Source: Pseudomonas pisciculturae (GTDB lineage Bacteria; Pseudomonadota; Gammaproteobacteria; Pseudomonadales; Pseudomonadaceae). Taken from it: a DNA stretch of 64,000 nucleotides. Numbering within the stretch: the first letter of the stretch is position 1; each line of letters starts with the position of its first letter. The stretch lies in the NCBI RefSeq assembly GCF_015461805.1, contig NZ_JACVZE010000001.1, positions 1 to 64,000 on the forward strand, written 5' to 3'. The notes beneath the pieces were generated by a model. It was given only the letters and a program-made list of their open reading frames with translations. It did no database searches and had not been told where the DNA came from. Of this stretch, positions 48,419 through 55,929 are shown piece after piece. Made by a program: the position numbers and the translations under genes.

Positions 48419-49512
48419 GTGACTCCGGCGAGAAAAAACACGCGGCAACCCCCAAAAAGCTGCGTGACCAGCGCAAAAAAGGCCAGGTTGCGCAGAGCCA
48501 GGACGTTGGCAAGCTGCTGGTCCTGACAGCCCTGAGCGAAATTGCGTTGTTCACGGCCGAGCCCAGCATGCAACGGTTTCAACAGTTGATGGCCCTGCCA
48601 ATGAGGCGTATGGACCAACCCTTTGTGCGCGCATTGGAAGAAGTCCTGCTGGAAAGCCTATTGGTTTTTTTCTCGTTTGCCCTGTTGATGGCAGGGGTGG
48701 CAATTGCGATCAAATTGATCAGCAGTTGGCTGCAATTCGGGCTGTTGTTCGCACCGGAAACCTTAAAACCTGACTTCAACCGATTGAACCCGCTGAAACA
48801 GGCCAAGCAGATGTTTTCTGGCCAATCGGTGATGAACCTGCTGATGGGTTTGGCCAAGGCTGTGCTGCTGAGCCTGATTCTGTATGTGGTGATAGGCCCG
48901 TCACTGGGCGCATTGATCAGCCTGGCCAGCAGTGATCTACAAAGCTATGTGCGGGCTTTGATTGCGTTGTTTCGACACTTGCTGCATGTGTGCCTGGGGT
49001 TGCTGTTGGTGTTGGCGTTGATCGACCTGGCCTTGCAGAAGTACTTCTTTGCCAAGCGCATGCGCATGACTCAGGTGGAGGTGGTCAAGGAGTACAAAGA
49101 CATGGAGGGCGACCCTCACGTCAAGGGCCAGCGTCGTCAGTTGGCCTACGAGATGGCCAACGAGGAGCCTAAGGTCAAGCTGCCCAAGTTGGAAGAGGCC
49201 GACATGTTGGTGGTCAACCCGACTCACTTCGCGGTTGCCCTGTACTACCGCCCCGGCAAGACACCTCTGCCGATGCTGGTAGAAAAAGGTACCGATGCCC
49301 AGGCCCGTGAATTGATCGCCCGAGCCAAACGGGCAGATATCCCTGTGATCCAGTGTGTGTGGCTGGCGCGCACGCTCTACACGCATAAACTGGGCTCGAA
49401 TATTCCTCGCGATACGCTGCAAGCGGTTGCCTTCATTTACCGCACCTTGCGAGAACTGGATGATGAGGCCAAGCGCGAGACTCTGGAGATGCCTGAGCTG
49501 GATCAGCGTTGA
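48415..49512 (+). CDS. hrcU: HrcU, export apparatus switch protein (SctU)
   Basis: A 365-residue FlhB/SctU-family protein. It has four N-terminal membrane helices and a cytosolic domain with the autocleavage motif NPTH at residues 268-271, which controls substrate switching. The start is TTG 48415 (TTGA overlap with the hrcT stop), with GGAG nine bases upstream and a typical N-terminus (ATPKKLRDQRKKGQVAQSQD). Its last 10 bp overlap the end of convergent hrpV. Confidence 0.95.
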   Translation: MSDSGEKKHAATPKKLRDQRKKGQVAQSQDVGKLLVLTALSEIALFTAEPSMQRFQQLMALPMRRMDQPFVRALEEVLLESLLVFFSFALLMAGVAIAIKLISSWLQFGLLFAPETLKPDFNRLNPLKQAKQMFSGQSVMNLLMGLAKAVLLSLILYVVIGPSLGALISLASSDLQSYVRALIALFRHLLHVCLGLLLVLALIDLALQKYFFAKRMRMTQVEVVKEYKDMEGDPHVKGQRRQLAYEMANEEPKVKLPKLEEADMLVVNPTHFAVALYYRPGKTPLPMLVEKGTDAQARELIARAKRADIPVIQCVWLARTLYTHKLGSNIPRDTLQAVAFIYRTLRELDDEAKRETLEMPELDQR

Positions 49513-49838
49513 TCGACGCGATCCAGCGCCTCAAGCCCTGCCAGCGATAGCAAGCGGCTCTGGACTTTAACCAGTGACCCGTCGGCGGGTTCAAGGCTGT
49601 GCCAAAGCACCAGCGCATCGTCGCCATTGCAAAACACATAGCAGCCGTCGTACGCCAGTGCCTGTTCAAAGCGTCGTTCCAGCACGCGTTGTACTTGCCT
49701 GGCTTGCAACGCTTCGCGCTTTATCTGCAGCGCCAGGCCCAACTGCGCCCCGGCGTTGAGGGTGCGCAGCTCGATCCCTTTTGCCAGGGGCAGGTGAGTG
49801 GTGACGCCACTCACCAGATCGTTCAGCTCAGAGGTCAT
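49503..49838 (-). CDS. hrpV: HrpV, negative regulator of the hrp cascade
   Basis: A 111-residue protein in the HrpV position, last gene of the hrpF-hrpG-hrcC-hrpT-hrpV operon. In P. syringae HrpV binds the HrpS activator and blocks it, and HrpG relieves this. Identity rests on gene order, size and general similarity to the family. It overlaps hrpT by four bases and the end of hrcU tail-to-tail. Confidence 0.8.
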   Translation of the reverse strand: MTSELNDLVSGVTTHLPLAKGIELRTLNAGAQLGLALQIKREALQARQVQRVLERRFEQALAYDGCYVFCNGDDALVLWHSLEPADGSLVKVQSRLLSLAGLEALDRVDQR

Positions 49839-50038
49839 CGTTCAAGCGAGATGGTCTGGTGGTCCGAGCGCTCACCGGAAGGGCCGGGTTGCGTGCGCAT
49901 GTGTTCTGGCCACCAGATCACCATCTTGTCGGCGCTAGATTGCGGGCGTGAACAGGAGTCACCCCGGCAGGTTGGCGCGCAGCCAGCCATAGCCAGCATC
50001 AGGCATATCAGTGTGAGGCTTGAAAGTAATCGGGTCAT
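49835..50038 (-). CDS. hrpT: HrpT, outer-membrane lipoprotein (secretin pilotin-like)
   Basis: A 67-residue lipoprotein with a clear signal and lipobox (LAMAGC, Cys20). HrpT proteins help the HrcC secretin assemble in the outer membrane. It overlaps hrcC by four bases. Confidence 0.85.
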   Translation of the reverse strand: MTRLLSSLTLICLMLAMAGCAPTCRGDSCSRPQSSADKMVIWWPEHMRTQPGPSGERSDHQTISLER

Positions 50039-52170
50039 TCTGGTTTCTTCCCGGTTGGGGCGATCAAGGAGGGGCGCGAAACGCCGATGTGTTCGTCTTT
50101 CACCACCGGCCGCATGGCGATAAACACTTCGGCTTCTTCACCTGGCTTGAGCCAGGCGCGTGGCCAGGCCGTGACGGCCAGGGTTTGTGAGTTGCTGCAC
50201 TCTTTTTCATCGATACGCACATGGCGGTTGTGTTGGTTGCGCAGCACCACGACCGCGACATTGAACTGCGGGCCGGCATACCACTGGCTACGCTCGGTGT
50301 TGAGCGCAAGCAGGTCGCGGGTCGAACACAAGGTGTTAAGGCCCAGTGGCATCGGCGCTGTTTTAAAGGCCGTGGGCACCTGACCGCTGACCAGTGTGGC
50401 CAACGCGTGGATCAGGTCGTTACGCTTGATCTCGGGGGCGTGCGGGGCCATGCGCCTGGCCAGTGGCTTGAGGGCTGCCTGCAACTCTGCCTGATCGGCC
50501 TGCGGTAGGTAGCGCGACGGGTCGGCCTGATCACCGATGACGCGCGGGGTGATGATAAACAGGCGCTCACGGCGATTGTTTTTGCGTTCGGTGGACGAAA
50601 ACAGGGCTTTGCCCAACAAGGGGATGTCACCCAGAAGCGGGATCTTGTTGAGCGTGTCGGCATTTTCCGTGACATGAAAACCACCCACCACCAGAGAGCG
50701 CTTTTCCGCCATGACCGCCTGAGTACTGACCGCCCCCTTGCGTACATCCGGGCCGATGCGGTTGGGGTTGGACTCATCGAAATTGCCGTCTTCGATATCC
50801 ACCGCCAGATGGATCTGGTGGCTACCGCGAGAGGTGATCACCCGTGGTACCACCTGGAAACTGGTGCCAACGGTAATCGGCAAGATAGTCGCGACTTCGT
50901 TGCCCGCTGTCAGGTATTGCGTGCGATTAAAGTCAATCACCGCTGGCTGGTTTTCCAGGGTCAGCACCGATGGGTTCGACACCAGGGTCGCCAGGCCGCG
51001 GCGTTCAAGCGCGCGTACATCGGCGAAAAAACCGTCCCTGTTGGATATCGACAATTGTGATGAAGTGCCTGGTGCAATGTTATTTACACCTGCGCGGAAA
51101 CCACCATTCTGGAAGCCCCAGTTGACCCCGAACTCGCGCAGTTGAGTGCGCTCGATATCAAGAATGATGGCGTCGATTTCCACCAGCTTGCGCGCAATGT
51201 CGAGCTGGGCGATCAGGTCGCGATACATGCCGTGGCGTTCCGGCAAATCGTAGATCATCACTGCGTTGTTACGCACATCGGCTTCAACCCGAATGCGACC
51301 GGCCGATACCGGGGCGCGGGGCGTCAGCGACATCCCACCGCTCGGCTGGGCCTGGCCGGACGGAGGGCTAAGCATCTGGCCCAGAAGTGGGTTGCCCAGC
51401 CGGGGAAAGCCTTGGGCCATGGGCGAAATTACCGCGGCCCCTGAAGACGGGCCCTTGGTGGCCAATGCGGTGGCCGAGGGCGAGCGGGGTTCGAGTAACC
51501 CCTGCAGCATGCTGGCGACGCCGGGGATAAGCATCTTTTCGCCCCGGTAATCGATCTGCCGATCAGCCGCGTTCGCGAACTTCAGCGGGTAGGTCAGCAC
51601 GCTTTGCTTTTCGTCGGCTGAGCGGCGCTGGCTGCTGAATTGCTTGATCTGCTCGATGTAACGCCTTGGGCCGGAGACCAGCACCACACCGTCCTCGGGC
51701 AGTTCCCCCCAGCCAAAGCGGCTATCGAGCAGGCCTATATCGGTGAGGGCCTGTTTGAGGTCGGCCACGGTATCGCTCGATACTTCCAGGCGCGCGGACT
51801 CCTGTTGGTCCAGGGCACTGATGTAAAGCGTGTTGTTGTACAGGTACCACTGAAAACGATGCTCCATCCCCAGTCGATCGAGCAGCGACTGCGGGGTACT
51901 TGCACGGATTTTCCCATTGACGTTGCCATCGAGCAGGCCTTCGATCTGCAATTGCGTACCAAAGGTCTGGGCGAAATCGTCAAGAACATCGCGCAGCGGC
52001 TTGTGCTCAGCCTCATAGGCGTAGGCGGTATTTTTCCATTCGGCGGGGATGGCCGCCAGGCTGCTGTGCAGTGGCAGTATCAACAGCGGTAGGGCGATCA
52101 GGCTGTGCCAGTGGGCACGTTTTGTAGTCGCAACGGGCAAGCCCGAGCGTTTGCGGGTCTTGTTATACAT
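50035..52170 (-). CDS. hrcC: HrcC, outer-membrane secretin (SctC)
   Basis: A 711-residue secretin with a signal peptide (cleaved near residue 39), N0/N1-type ring domains (LRDVLDDFAQTFGTQLQIEG) and a C-terminal secretin core (about 370-580). Core motifs include VEIDAIILDIERTQLREFG and ERKNNRRERLFIITPRVI. It builds the outer-membrane ring through which the pilus passes. Frame intact. Confidence 0.95.
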   Translation of the reverse strand: MYNKTRKRSGLPVATTKRAHWHSLIALPLLILPLHSSLAAIPAEWKNTAYAYEAEHKPLRDVLDDFAQTFGTQLQIEGLLDGNVNGKIRASTPQSLLDRLGMEHRFQWYLYNNTLYISALDQQESARLEVSSDTVADLKQALTDIGLLDSRFGWGELPEDGVVLVSGPRRYIEQIKQFSSQRRSADEKQSVLTYPLKFANAADRQIDYRGEKMLIPGVASMLQGLLEPRSPSATALATKGPSSGAAVISPMAQGFPRLGNPLLGQMLSPPSGQAQPSGGMSLTPRAPVSAGRIRVEADVRNNAVMIYDLPERHGMYRDLIAQLDIARKLVEIDAIILDIERTQLREFGVNWGFQNGGFRAGVNNIAPGTSSQLSISNRDGFFADVRALERRGLATLVSNPSVLTLENQPAVIDFNRTQYLTAGNEVATILPITVGTSFQVVPRVITSRGSHQIHLAVDIEDGNFDESNPNRIGPDVRKGAVSTQAVMAEKRSLVVGGFHVTENADTLNKIPLLGDIPLLGKALFSSTERKNNRRERLFIITPRVIGDQADPSRYLPQADQAELQAALKPLARRMAPHAPEIKRNDLIHALATLVSGQVPTAFKTAPMPLGLNTLCSTRDLLALNTERSQWYAGPQFNVAVVVLRNQHNRHVRIDEKECSNSQTLAVTAWPRAWLKPGEEAEVFIAMRPVVKDEHIGVSRPSLIAPTGKKPE

Positions 52171-52185
52171 GGCAGGTTCTCTGTT

Positions 52186-52605
52186 TCAGTGCAGCAGCTG
52201 ACGTAACGCAATCGCCTGGAACTTGCGCCCAGGCTTCGCCTGGCGAGCAATGACGCAGCGCCAGGTGTCGCGTTGGTTGAGAAGTGCTTCGAGCGCATTC
52301 AACAGATGATCCTGGCTGCAGTCCCGTGGCAGGCTCTGCACCAGCCAGAGATGACCGGTTACGGGGCAAAGCGCCAGAGCGCCTTTGAAATGCGCCAGGC
52401 TGGCGTGTCCGAGACGTTGCCAGGCCTGCAACGGGTAGGTTTGCAGGCCAGGATGCGTCAATTGAATGCGCAGCAGCAGGTGAAATTCATGGCGGTGCAG
52501 GCTCAGCTCGTCGTCGCTTTCATATAGCCGGGCCTGCTGTTCATGGCCATTGAGACAGTCGACCAACGGTTCGAGCCAGCGGCTAGGCGCTGTTTGTGAG
52601 TGCAA
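52186..52605 (-). CDS. hrpG: HrpG, type III secretion chaperone-like protein
   Basis: A 139-residue protein in the HrpG position between hrpF and hrcC, overlapping hrpF by 23 bp. In P. syringae HrpG acts as an anti-anti-activator by binding HrpV. Sequence resembles small type III chaperone folds only loosely, so the name follows gene order. Confidence 0.78.
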   Translation of the reverse strand: MHSQTAPSRWLEPLVDCLNGHEQQARLYESDDELSLHRHEFHLLLRIQLTHPGLQTYPLQAWQRLGHASLAHFKGALALCPVTGHLWLVQSLPRDCSQDHLLNALEALLNQRDTWRCVIARQAKPGRKFQAIALRQLLH

Positions 52606-52819
52606 ATTTGACAGTCTCTTGCAGGAAGCTCTGATAGGAAGAACTCAACGCCATATCAGAGACGAGGCTGGACTTTGTCTCGATCATCTGTTGAAACAGC
52701 ATGGCTCGGTCTTCGCTGTCATGCGCGTCTTGAGCGCCGGCACTGATCTCATCGAAGCGTCTTTCGGCCTGGGCCATCTGCCGGTAGAGCCTGGGAAGTA
52801 TGCGGTCATCACCAATCAT
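52583..52819 (-). CDS. hrpF: HrpF, type III secretion accessory protein
   Basis: A 78-residue helical, polar protein (MIGDDRILPRLYRQMAQAER). It is first in its operon, 30 bp downstream of a perfect hrp box. HrpF in the Hrp1 group has been proposed as a cochaperone-like partner of HrpG; the function is not evident from sequence. Confidence 0.78.
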   Translation of the reverse strand: MIGDDRILPRLYRQMAQAERRFDEISAGAQDAHDSEDRAMLFQQMIETKSSLVSDMALSSSYQSFLQETVKFALTNSA

Positions 52820-52848
52820 CGGGTTGTCTCCAGTCGGTTGCTACTTCA

Positions 52849-52877
52849 TGTGTGGCCACTGATGTGTAACGGGTTCC
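52849..52877 (-). promoter_or_regulatory. hrp box for the hrpF-hrpV operon
   Basis: Minus-strand GGAACC, 16 bases, then CCACACA: a perfect HrpL promoter between hrpE and hrpF. Confidence 0.9.
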
Positions 52878-52894
52878 ATCGGCTGACGCATTTG

Positions 52895-53506
52895 TTAATG
52901 CTTAGCGACGGGGGGCGTTATTTGAGGGGGGCAGGACGGATCGGGCATCAGATGTTCAACAGCCTCAACCCAATTGATATGAAAGCCCCCATCTTCTGTT
53001 TCGAGCATCAATGATTGGGCACTGACTTCGTTCTCGACGCGAAGCACCCAGGGCACATCACCGAGGCGTACGAGCCATTGCTCGACGGCTTCTCGGTCTT
53101 GTGGGTGACACAGTAGGGTCGCTTTGATGGGCGGCAGTTGAGCCTCCAACAGTTGGTTGAGCAGTGCCGTGATGCGTTGAGCGGGCGGCGTCTCGTCCAG
53201 GAGGCTTCGCAGGGCGATGTTGATTACTGAAGTGGCCACCTGTTCCAAGCTGTCGTGCATCGCCCGGCGCTCCGACTCCCAGTGTTGCAACTGGGTGTTG
53301 GCACGTTGCCAGAAATGAGTGCCCGCGTTTTCCAGGACACGCTCGCACTGGGCTTCGGCTTGGAGCATGAGCGTGCGTGCCTGCCCTCGGGCATGCTCGA
53401 TCAGCTGACGGGCCTGTGTGTAGTCGGCGAGCATTTCCCGAGGAATCAGAGTGGTCGGTGGCTTGTCGGTGACGCTATGCAGCTCGATTTTCTGGGCGCA
53501 AAACAT
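52895..53506 (-). CDS. hrpE: HrpE, ATPase stator/regulator (SctL)
   Basis: A 203-residue SctL/FliH-type protein that anchors the ATPase to the cytoplasmic ring. A long N-terminal coiled coil (about 20-95) precedes the conserved C-terminal domain. I prefer ATG 53506 (MFCAQKIELHSV), which resembles family starts and has GAGAA upstream; a GTG at 53521 overlapping the hrpD stop would add five residues. Confidence 0.85.
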   Translation of the reverse strand: MFCAQKIELHSVTDKPPTTLIPREMLADYTQARQLIEHARGQARTLMLQAEAQCERVLENAGTHFWQRANTQLQHWESERRAMHDSLEQVATSVINIALRSLLDETPPAQRITALLNQLLEAQLPPIKATLLCHPQDREAVEQWLVRLGDVPWVLRVENEVSAQSLMLETEDGGFHINWVEAVEHLMPDPSCPPQITPPVAKH

Positions 53507-53517
53507 GCTGGGTGTTC

Positions 53518-54066
53518 TCACGAGGGCAGGCGTGGAGTTTCATTGAAGGTCGTTGATGTCGCTCGCCAAAGCGCGGCCTGCCACAAAGTGTCCAAGCGGC
53601 CATGGGTATTGAGCAGCCTTGGGTGTGTTTCAACCTCAAGCACTCGGTGACGGTCAAAGCTCAAGCGCAACCGCTGCCAGATCGCAGGTGAGACCCAGGC
53701 GCGCAGGCAATGCAGCGGGTCGTCGACAAACACCAGCATCGGGTCGGGAGCAAGTGCCTTGGTCAGGCGCAGGCACCAGAGGCGCAGCTCCTCATTCAAG
53801 CGGCTGTCGTGGCTGGGGCTGCATACCTCTTTGACTAACAGAAGAGCGAGATCTTGTTGTTGGCTACAGGACAGCACCAGTTGCAATACCGGGGCCGATG
53901 GGTGAGGAGGAAGTTCTGGCTCAATCTCGAATAAACGGCTCACCTGTTGATGATGAGCGCGTGAAAGCGCTGCTGTTTGCACAAAGCCCTTTTGCGTGCG
54001 CCAGTCGTGGTGAGCGCTTTCCCATGGGGAAGCCCACCATCGTACCCAGGTGAGGTCTTTACTCAT
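53518..54066 (-). CDS. hrpD: HrpD, sorting-platform protein (SctK-like)
   Basis: A 182-residue soluble protein between hrcJ and hrpE, the SctK position. SctK links the cytoplasmic ring to the inner-membrane ring. The sequence is tryptophan-rich at the N-terminus (WVRWWASPWESAHHDW). It overlaps the end of hrcJ by eight bases. Named by gene order and size. Confidence 0.8.
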   Translation of the reverse strand: MSKDLTWVRWWASPWESAHHDWRTQKGFVQTAALSRAHHQQVSRLFEIEPELPPHPSAPVLQLVLSCSQQQDLALLLVKEVCSPSHDSRLNEELRLWCLRLTKALAPDPMLVFVDDPLHCLRAWVSPAIWQRLRLSFDRHRVLEVETHPRLLNTHGRLDTLWQAALWRATSTTFNETPRLPS

Positions 54067-54844
54067 TGACGTGCACGACTGCGGGCTCTACCGCCGGGGT
54101 GTTCATGGACCGTCGGCGCCAGAACAACCAGGCAGTGCCGCCCAGTACGAGCGCGATCAGGGGGGCCATAAGCGCGGTGCGCCAAAACCGAAGGTCTTGC
54201 CCGGGTATCAGAAATGGCCCGAGGTAAGTGAGCTGTTGTTGCTCTTGATAGGCGGTTGCGGGCACGAAAACGACAGTCAGCTTCTGTGTGTTCTCGATCG
54301 CTGAAGCCATGCCGGGGATGCTGCTGGCTACCATTCTGCGTACGCGGGGTTGGATGTTGTCCGGGTCCAGCCGCGGATCATGCTTGATAAACACAGAGGC
54401 GGATGCCGGTTGCACTGGCTCGCCAGGCGCCACCCGCTCAGGCAGCACAACGTGCACACGTGCAACGATGACGCCATCGATGTTCGACAAGGTGGCTTCC
54501 AGCTCTTGGGACAGTGCGTAGATGTAGCGTGCACGCTCTTCCAGCGGTGTGGAAATCACCCCTTCCTTGCGAAAGATATCCCCCAAGGTGGAGCGGGCCA
54601 CCTTGGGCAGGCCGACGGCCTCCAGCGTGCGAACAGCTCGGCCAATGTCATTGGCCCGAACACGCACAACCACGCCGTCCTTTGCCGGAATCTTTTGGGC
54701 GCGGATCTGCTTATCGGCCAGCTCGGCAATCACTTCGTTGGCTTCCTGCTCCGACAGTTGGCGATGGAGTTCTACGTTTTCACTGCAGCCCGCCAGCATC
54801 AACGTCGATAAACACAAGAGTGTGATGGATAGATAGCGGTGCAT
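54059..54844 (-). CDS. hrcJ: HrcJ, inner-membrane ring lipoprotein (SctJ)
   Basis: A 261-residue lipoprotein with lipobox LAGC (Cys20), two ring-building motifs including NEVIAELADKQIRAQKIPAK and a C-terminal membrane helix (about 218-240, ALMAPLIALVLGGTAWLFW). It forms the inner ring of the basal body with HrpQ. ATG 54844 places the signal peptide correctly; the longer frame extends into hrpB. Confidence 0.95.
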   Translation of the reverse strand: MHRYLSITLLCLSTLMLAGCSENVELHRQLSEQEANEVIAELADKQIRAQKIPAKDGVVVRVRANDIGRAVRTLEAVGLPKVARSTLGDIFRKEGVISTPLEERARYIYALSQELEATLSNIDGVIVARVHVVLPERVAPGEPVQPASASVFIKHDPRLDPDNIQPRVRRMVASSIPGMASAIENTQKLTVVFVPATAYQEQQQLTYLGPFLIPGQDLRFWRTALMAPLIALVLGGTAWLFWRRRSMNTPAVEPAVVHVNE

Positions 54845-54848
54845 GCGG

Positions 54849-55211
54849 CTATCCCATGGTGGCGATTTTGTCGACGCCTTTGACCAGCAAACCCAGCATC
54901 TTGACCCGTGCAACCACATCAAGATTCGCGGCCGCCAGTGATTCGGGCAGTGCATGGGCTTCCTTGGTCTGCTTGTTCAGCATCGTGTCACGCATCCCTC
55001 TTTTTACGCGCCTGGCTGCTGCAGACTCAGTGGCGCCTACGTTGAAGAGATTCGTGGCCGTGGAGGGCGCGACGCCATTGACTTGCTGGCCGGTGGGGTT
55101 CAGTTGCGCGTTAAAGAAATTGATGTCGGAAGTCCCGTTGTTTGCTGCAGGCACTTGAGCCTGGGTAGCGATGGCCCCGTTTTCCGCAAGCCCTGTGTGG
55201 GTGATGTACAT
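54849..55211 (-). CDS. hrpB: HrpB, inner rod protein (SctI)
   Basis: A 120-residue protein in the SctI (inner rod) position between hrpA and hrcJ. The C-terminal region (about 85-120, SLAAANLDVVARVKMLGLLV) has the amphipathic helical character of rod subunits. ATG 55211 has AGGAAGG five bases upstream. Four bases separate it from hrcJ. Confidence 0.82.
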   Translation of the reverse strand: MYITHTGLAENGAIATQAQVPAANNGTSDINFFNAQLNPTGQQVNGVAPSTATNLFNVGATESAAARRVKRGMRDTMLNKQTKEAHALPESLAAANLDVVARVKMLGLLVKGVDKIATMG

Positions 55212-55262
55212 ATGAACCTTCCTCGAACAAGTGTCGGTTGTTGCGCCTGATGACCGTGACGA

Positions 55263-55289
55263 CCTCCTCAAGCTGATCTGCCGAGGAGG
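55263..55289 (-). promoter_or_regulatory. Stem-loop between hrpA and hrpB
   Basis: CCTCCTC/GAGGAGG form a seven-pair stem with a 13-base loop in the 88-bp gap after hrpA. Without a T-run it may be an attenuator or an RNA-stability element that raises pilin mRNA relative to downstream genes. Role inferred. Confidence 0.35.
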
Positions 55290-55299
55290 CCGGCTTTAC

Positions 55300-55473
55300 T
55301 TAGGCGAATCGCAGAGATTTCACACGGCCCGCTTTGGCTGTGGTGAGCTCTTGTTCTGCGGTTTTTGCCGCCTCTTCAACAACACGCTTTTCTTTGGCAG
55401 CATTGATTTGGTCCAGTTGTGCCTGGGAAGCGGCGCTTACATTGGAACCGCCGGAAGAATTGATAGAAGACAT
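55300..55473 (-). CDS. hrpA: HrpA, Hrp pilus subunit
   Basis: A 57-residue protein starting at ATG 55473 (MSSINSSGGSNVSAASQAQL) with a Ser/Ala-rich N-terminus and a helical, charged C-terminal half ending AKAGRVKSLRFA, the layout of Hrp pilins. It is first in its operon after a hrp box, the pilin position. It is about half the length of P. syringae HrpA and nearer to that of Erwinia. Pilins diverge fast, so identity rests on position and pattern. Confidence 0.78.
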   Translation of the reverse strand: MSSINSSGGSNVSAASQAQLDQINAAKEKRVVEEAAKTAEQELTTAKAGRVKSLRFA

Positions 55474-55565
55474 AGGGTCACCTTTGCGTAAGTCTCGATT
55501 GAAATGCTGATAGCGCTTGTCAGGCGTCGACAGCGTTGTGAGCGGTCTTGACGCTGCTCGTTTTG

Positions 55566-55594
55566 TGCGTGGTGATGGGCGTGAAGAGCGTTCC
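55566..55594 (-). promoter_or_regulatory. hrp box for the hrpA-hrpE operon
   Basis: Minus-strand GGAACG, 16 bases, then CCACGCA: one mismatch from the GGAACC consensus, 92 bp before the hrpA ATG. Confidence 0.8.
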
Positions 55595-55646
55595 ACCTGT
55601 ATATAAGGTGTTTGTATGGAAGTGTTTCTTTTTTGAGTTTAGGTGA

Positions 55647-55928
55647 GTGTTATTGGCTGTATATTGCGGTGCGGGCGAATTCGTAGTTTATTTTTTTAGC
55701 GCTCTCGGTTGTTTCGTAACAGGGCCTCTCTGGTGGCTTTTTGTGGCAGCATTGTTGTTCGGAGTTATCTTGCTGGCGATGGGTTTGTTTGGCCTGGGTG
55801 AATGCGCTGATAAGGTTGCAGATAGACTTAATACACATGGTGTTTCCTGTCGTTTGTTGATCTCGGGGTACGTAGATAGTTTGTTACGTAAGCTATGTTG
55901 TGTATTTTTTGTGTCGCGTTCCACATGA
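55647..55928 (+). CDS. Possible small membrane protein within the T3SS cluster
   Basis: A 93-residue frame with GTG start and two strongly hydrophobic stretches (about 10-28 and 29-52, GPLWWLFVAALLFGVILLAM). It lies on the strand opposite to its neighbours in an AT-rich gap, and ends one base from the stop of the activator gene. The ribosome binding site is poor (AGGT, two bases away), and I know no homologue. It may be real or a chance frame in AT-rich DNA. Confidence 0.25.
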   Translation: MLLAVYCGAGEFVVYFFSALGCFVTGPLWWLFVAALLFGVILLAMGLFGLGECADKVADRLNTHGVSCRLLISGYVDSLLRKLCCVFFVSRST

Positions 55929-55929
55929 G

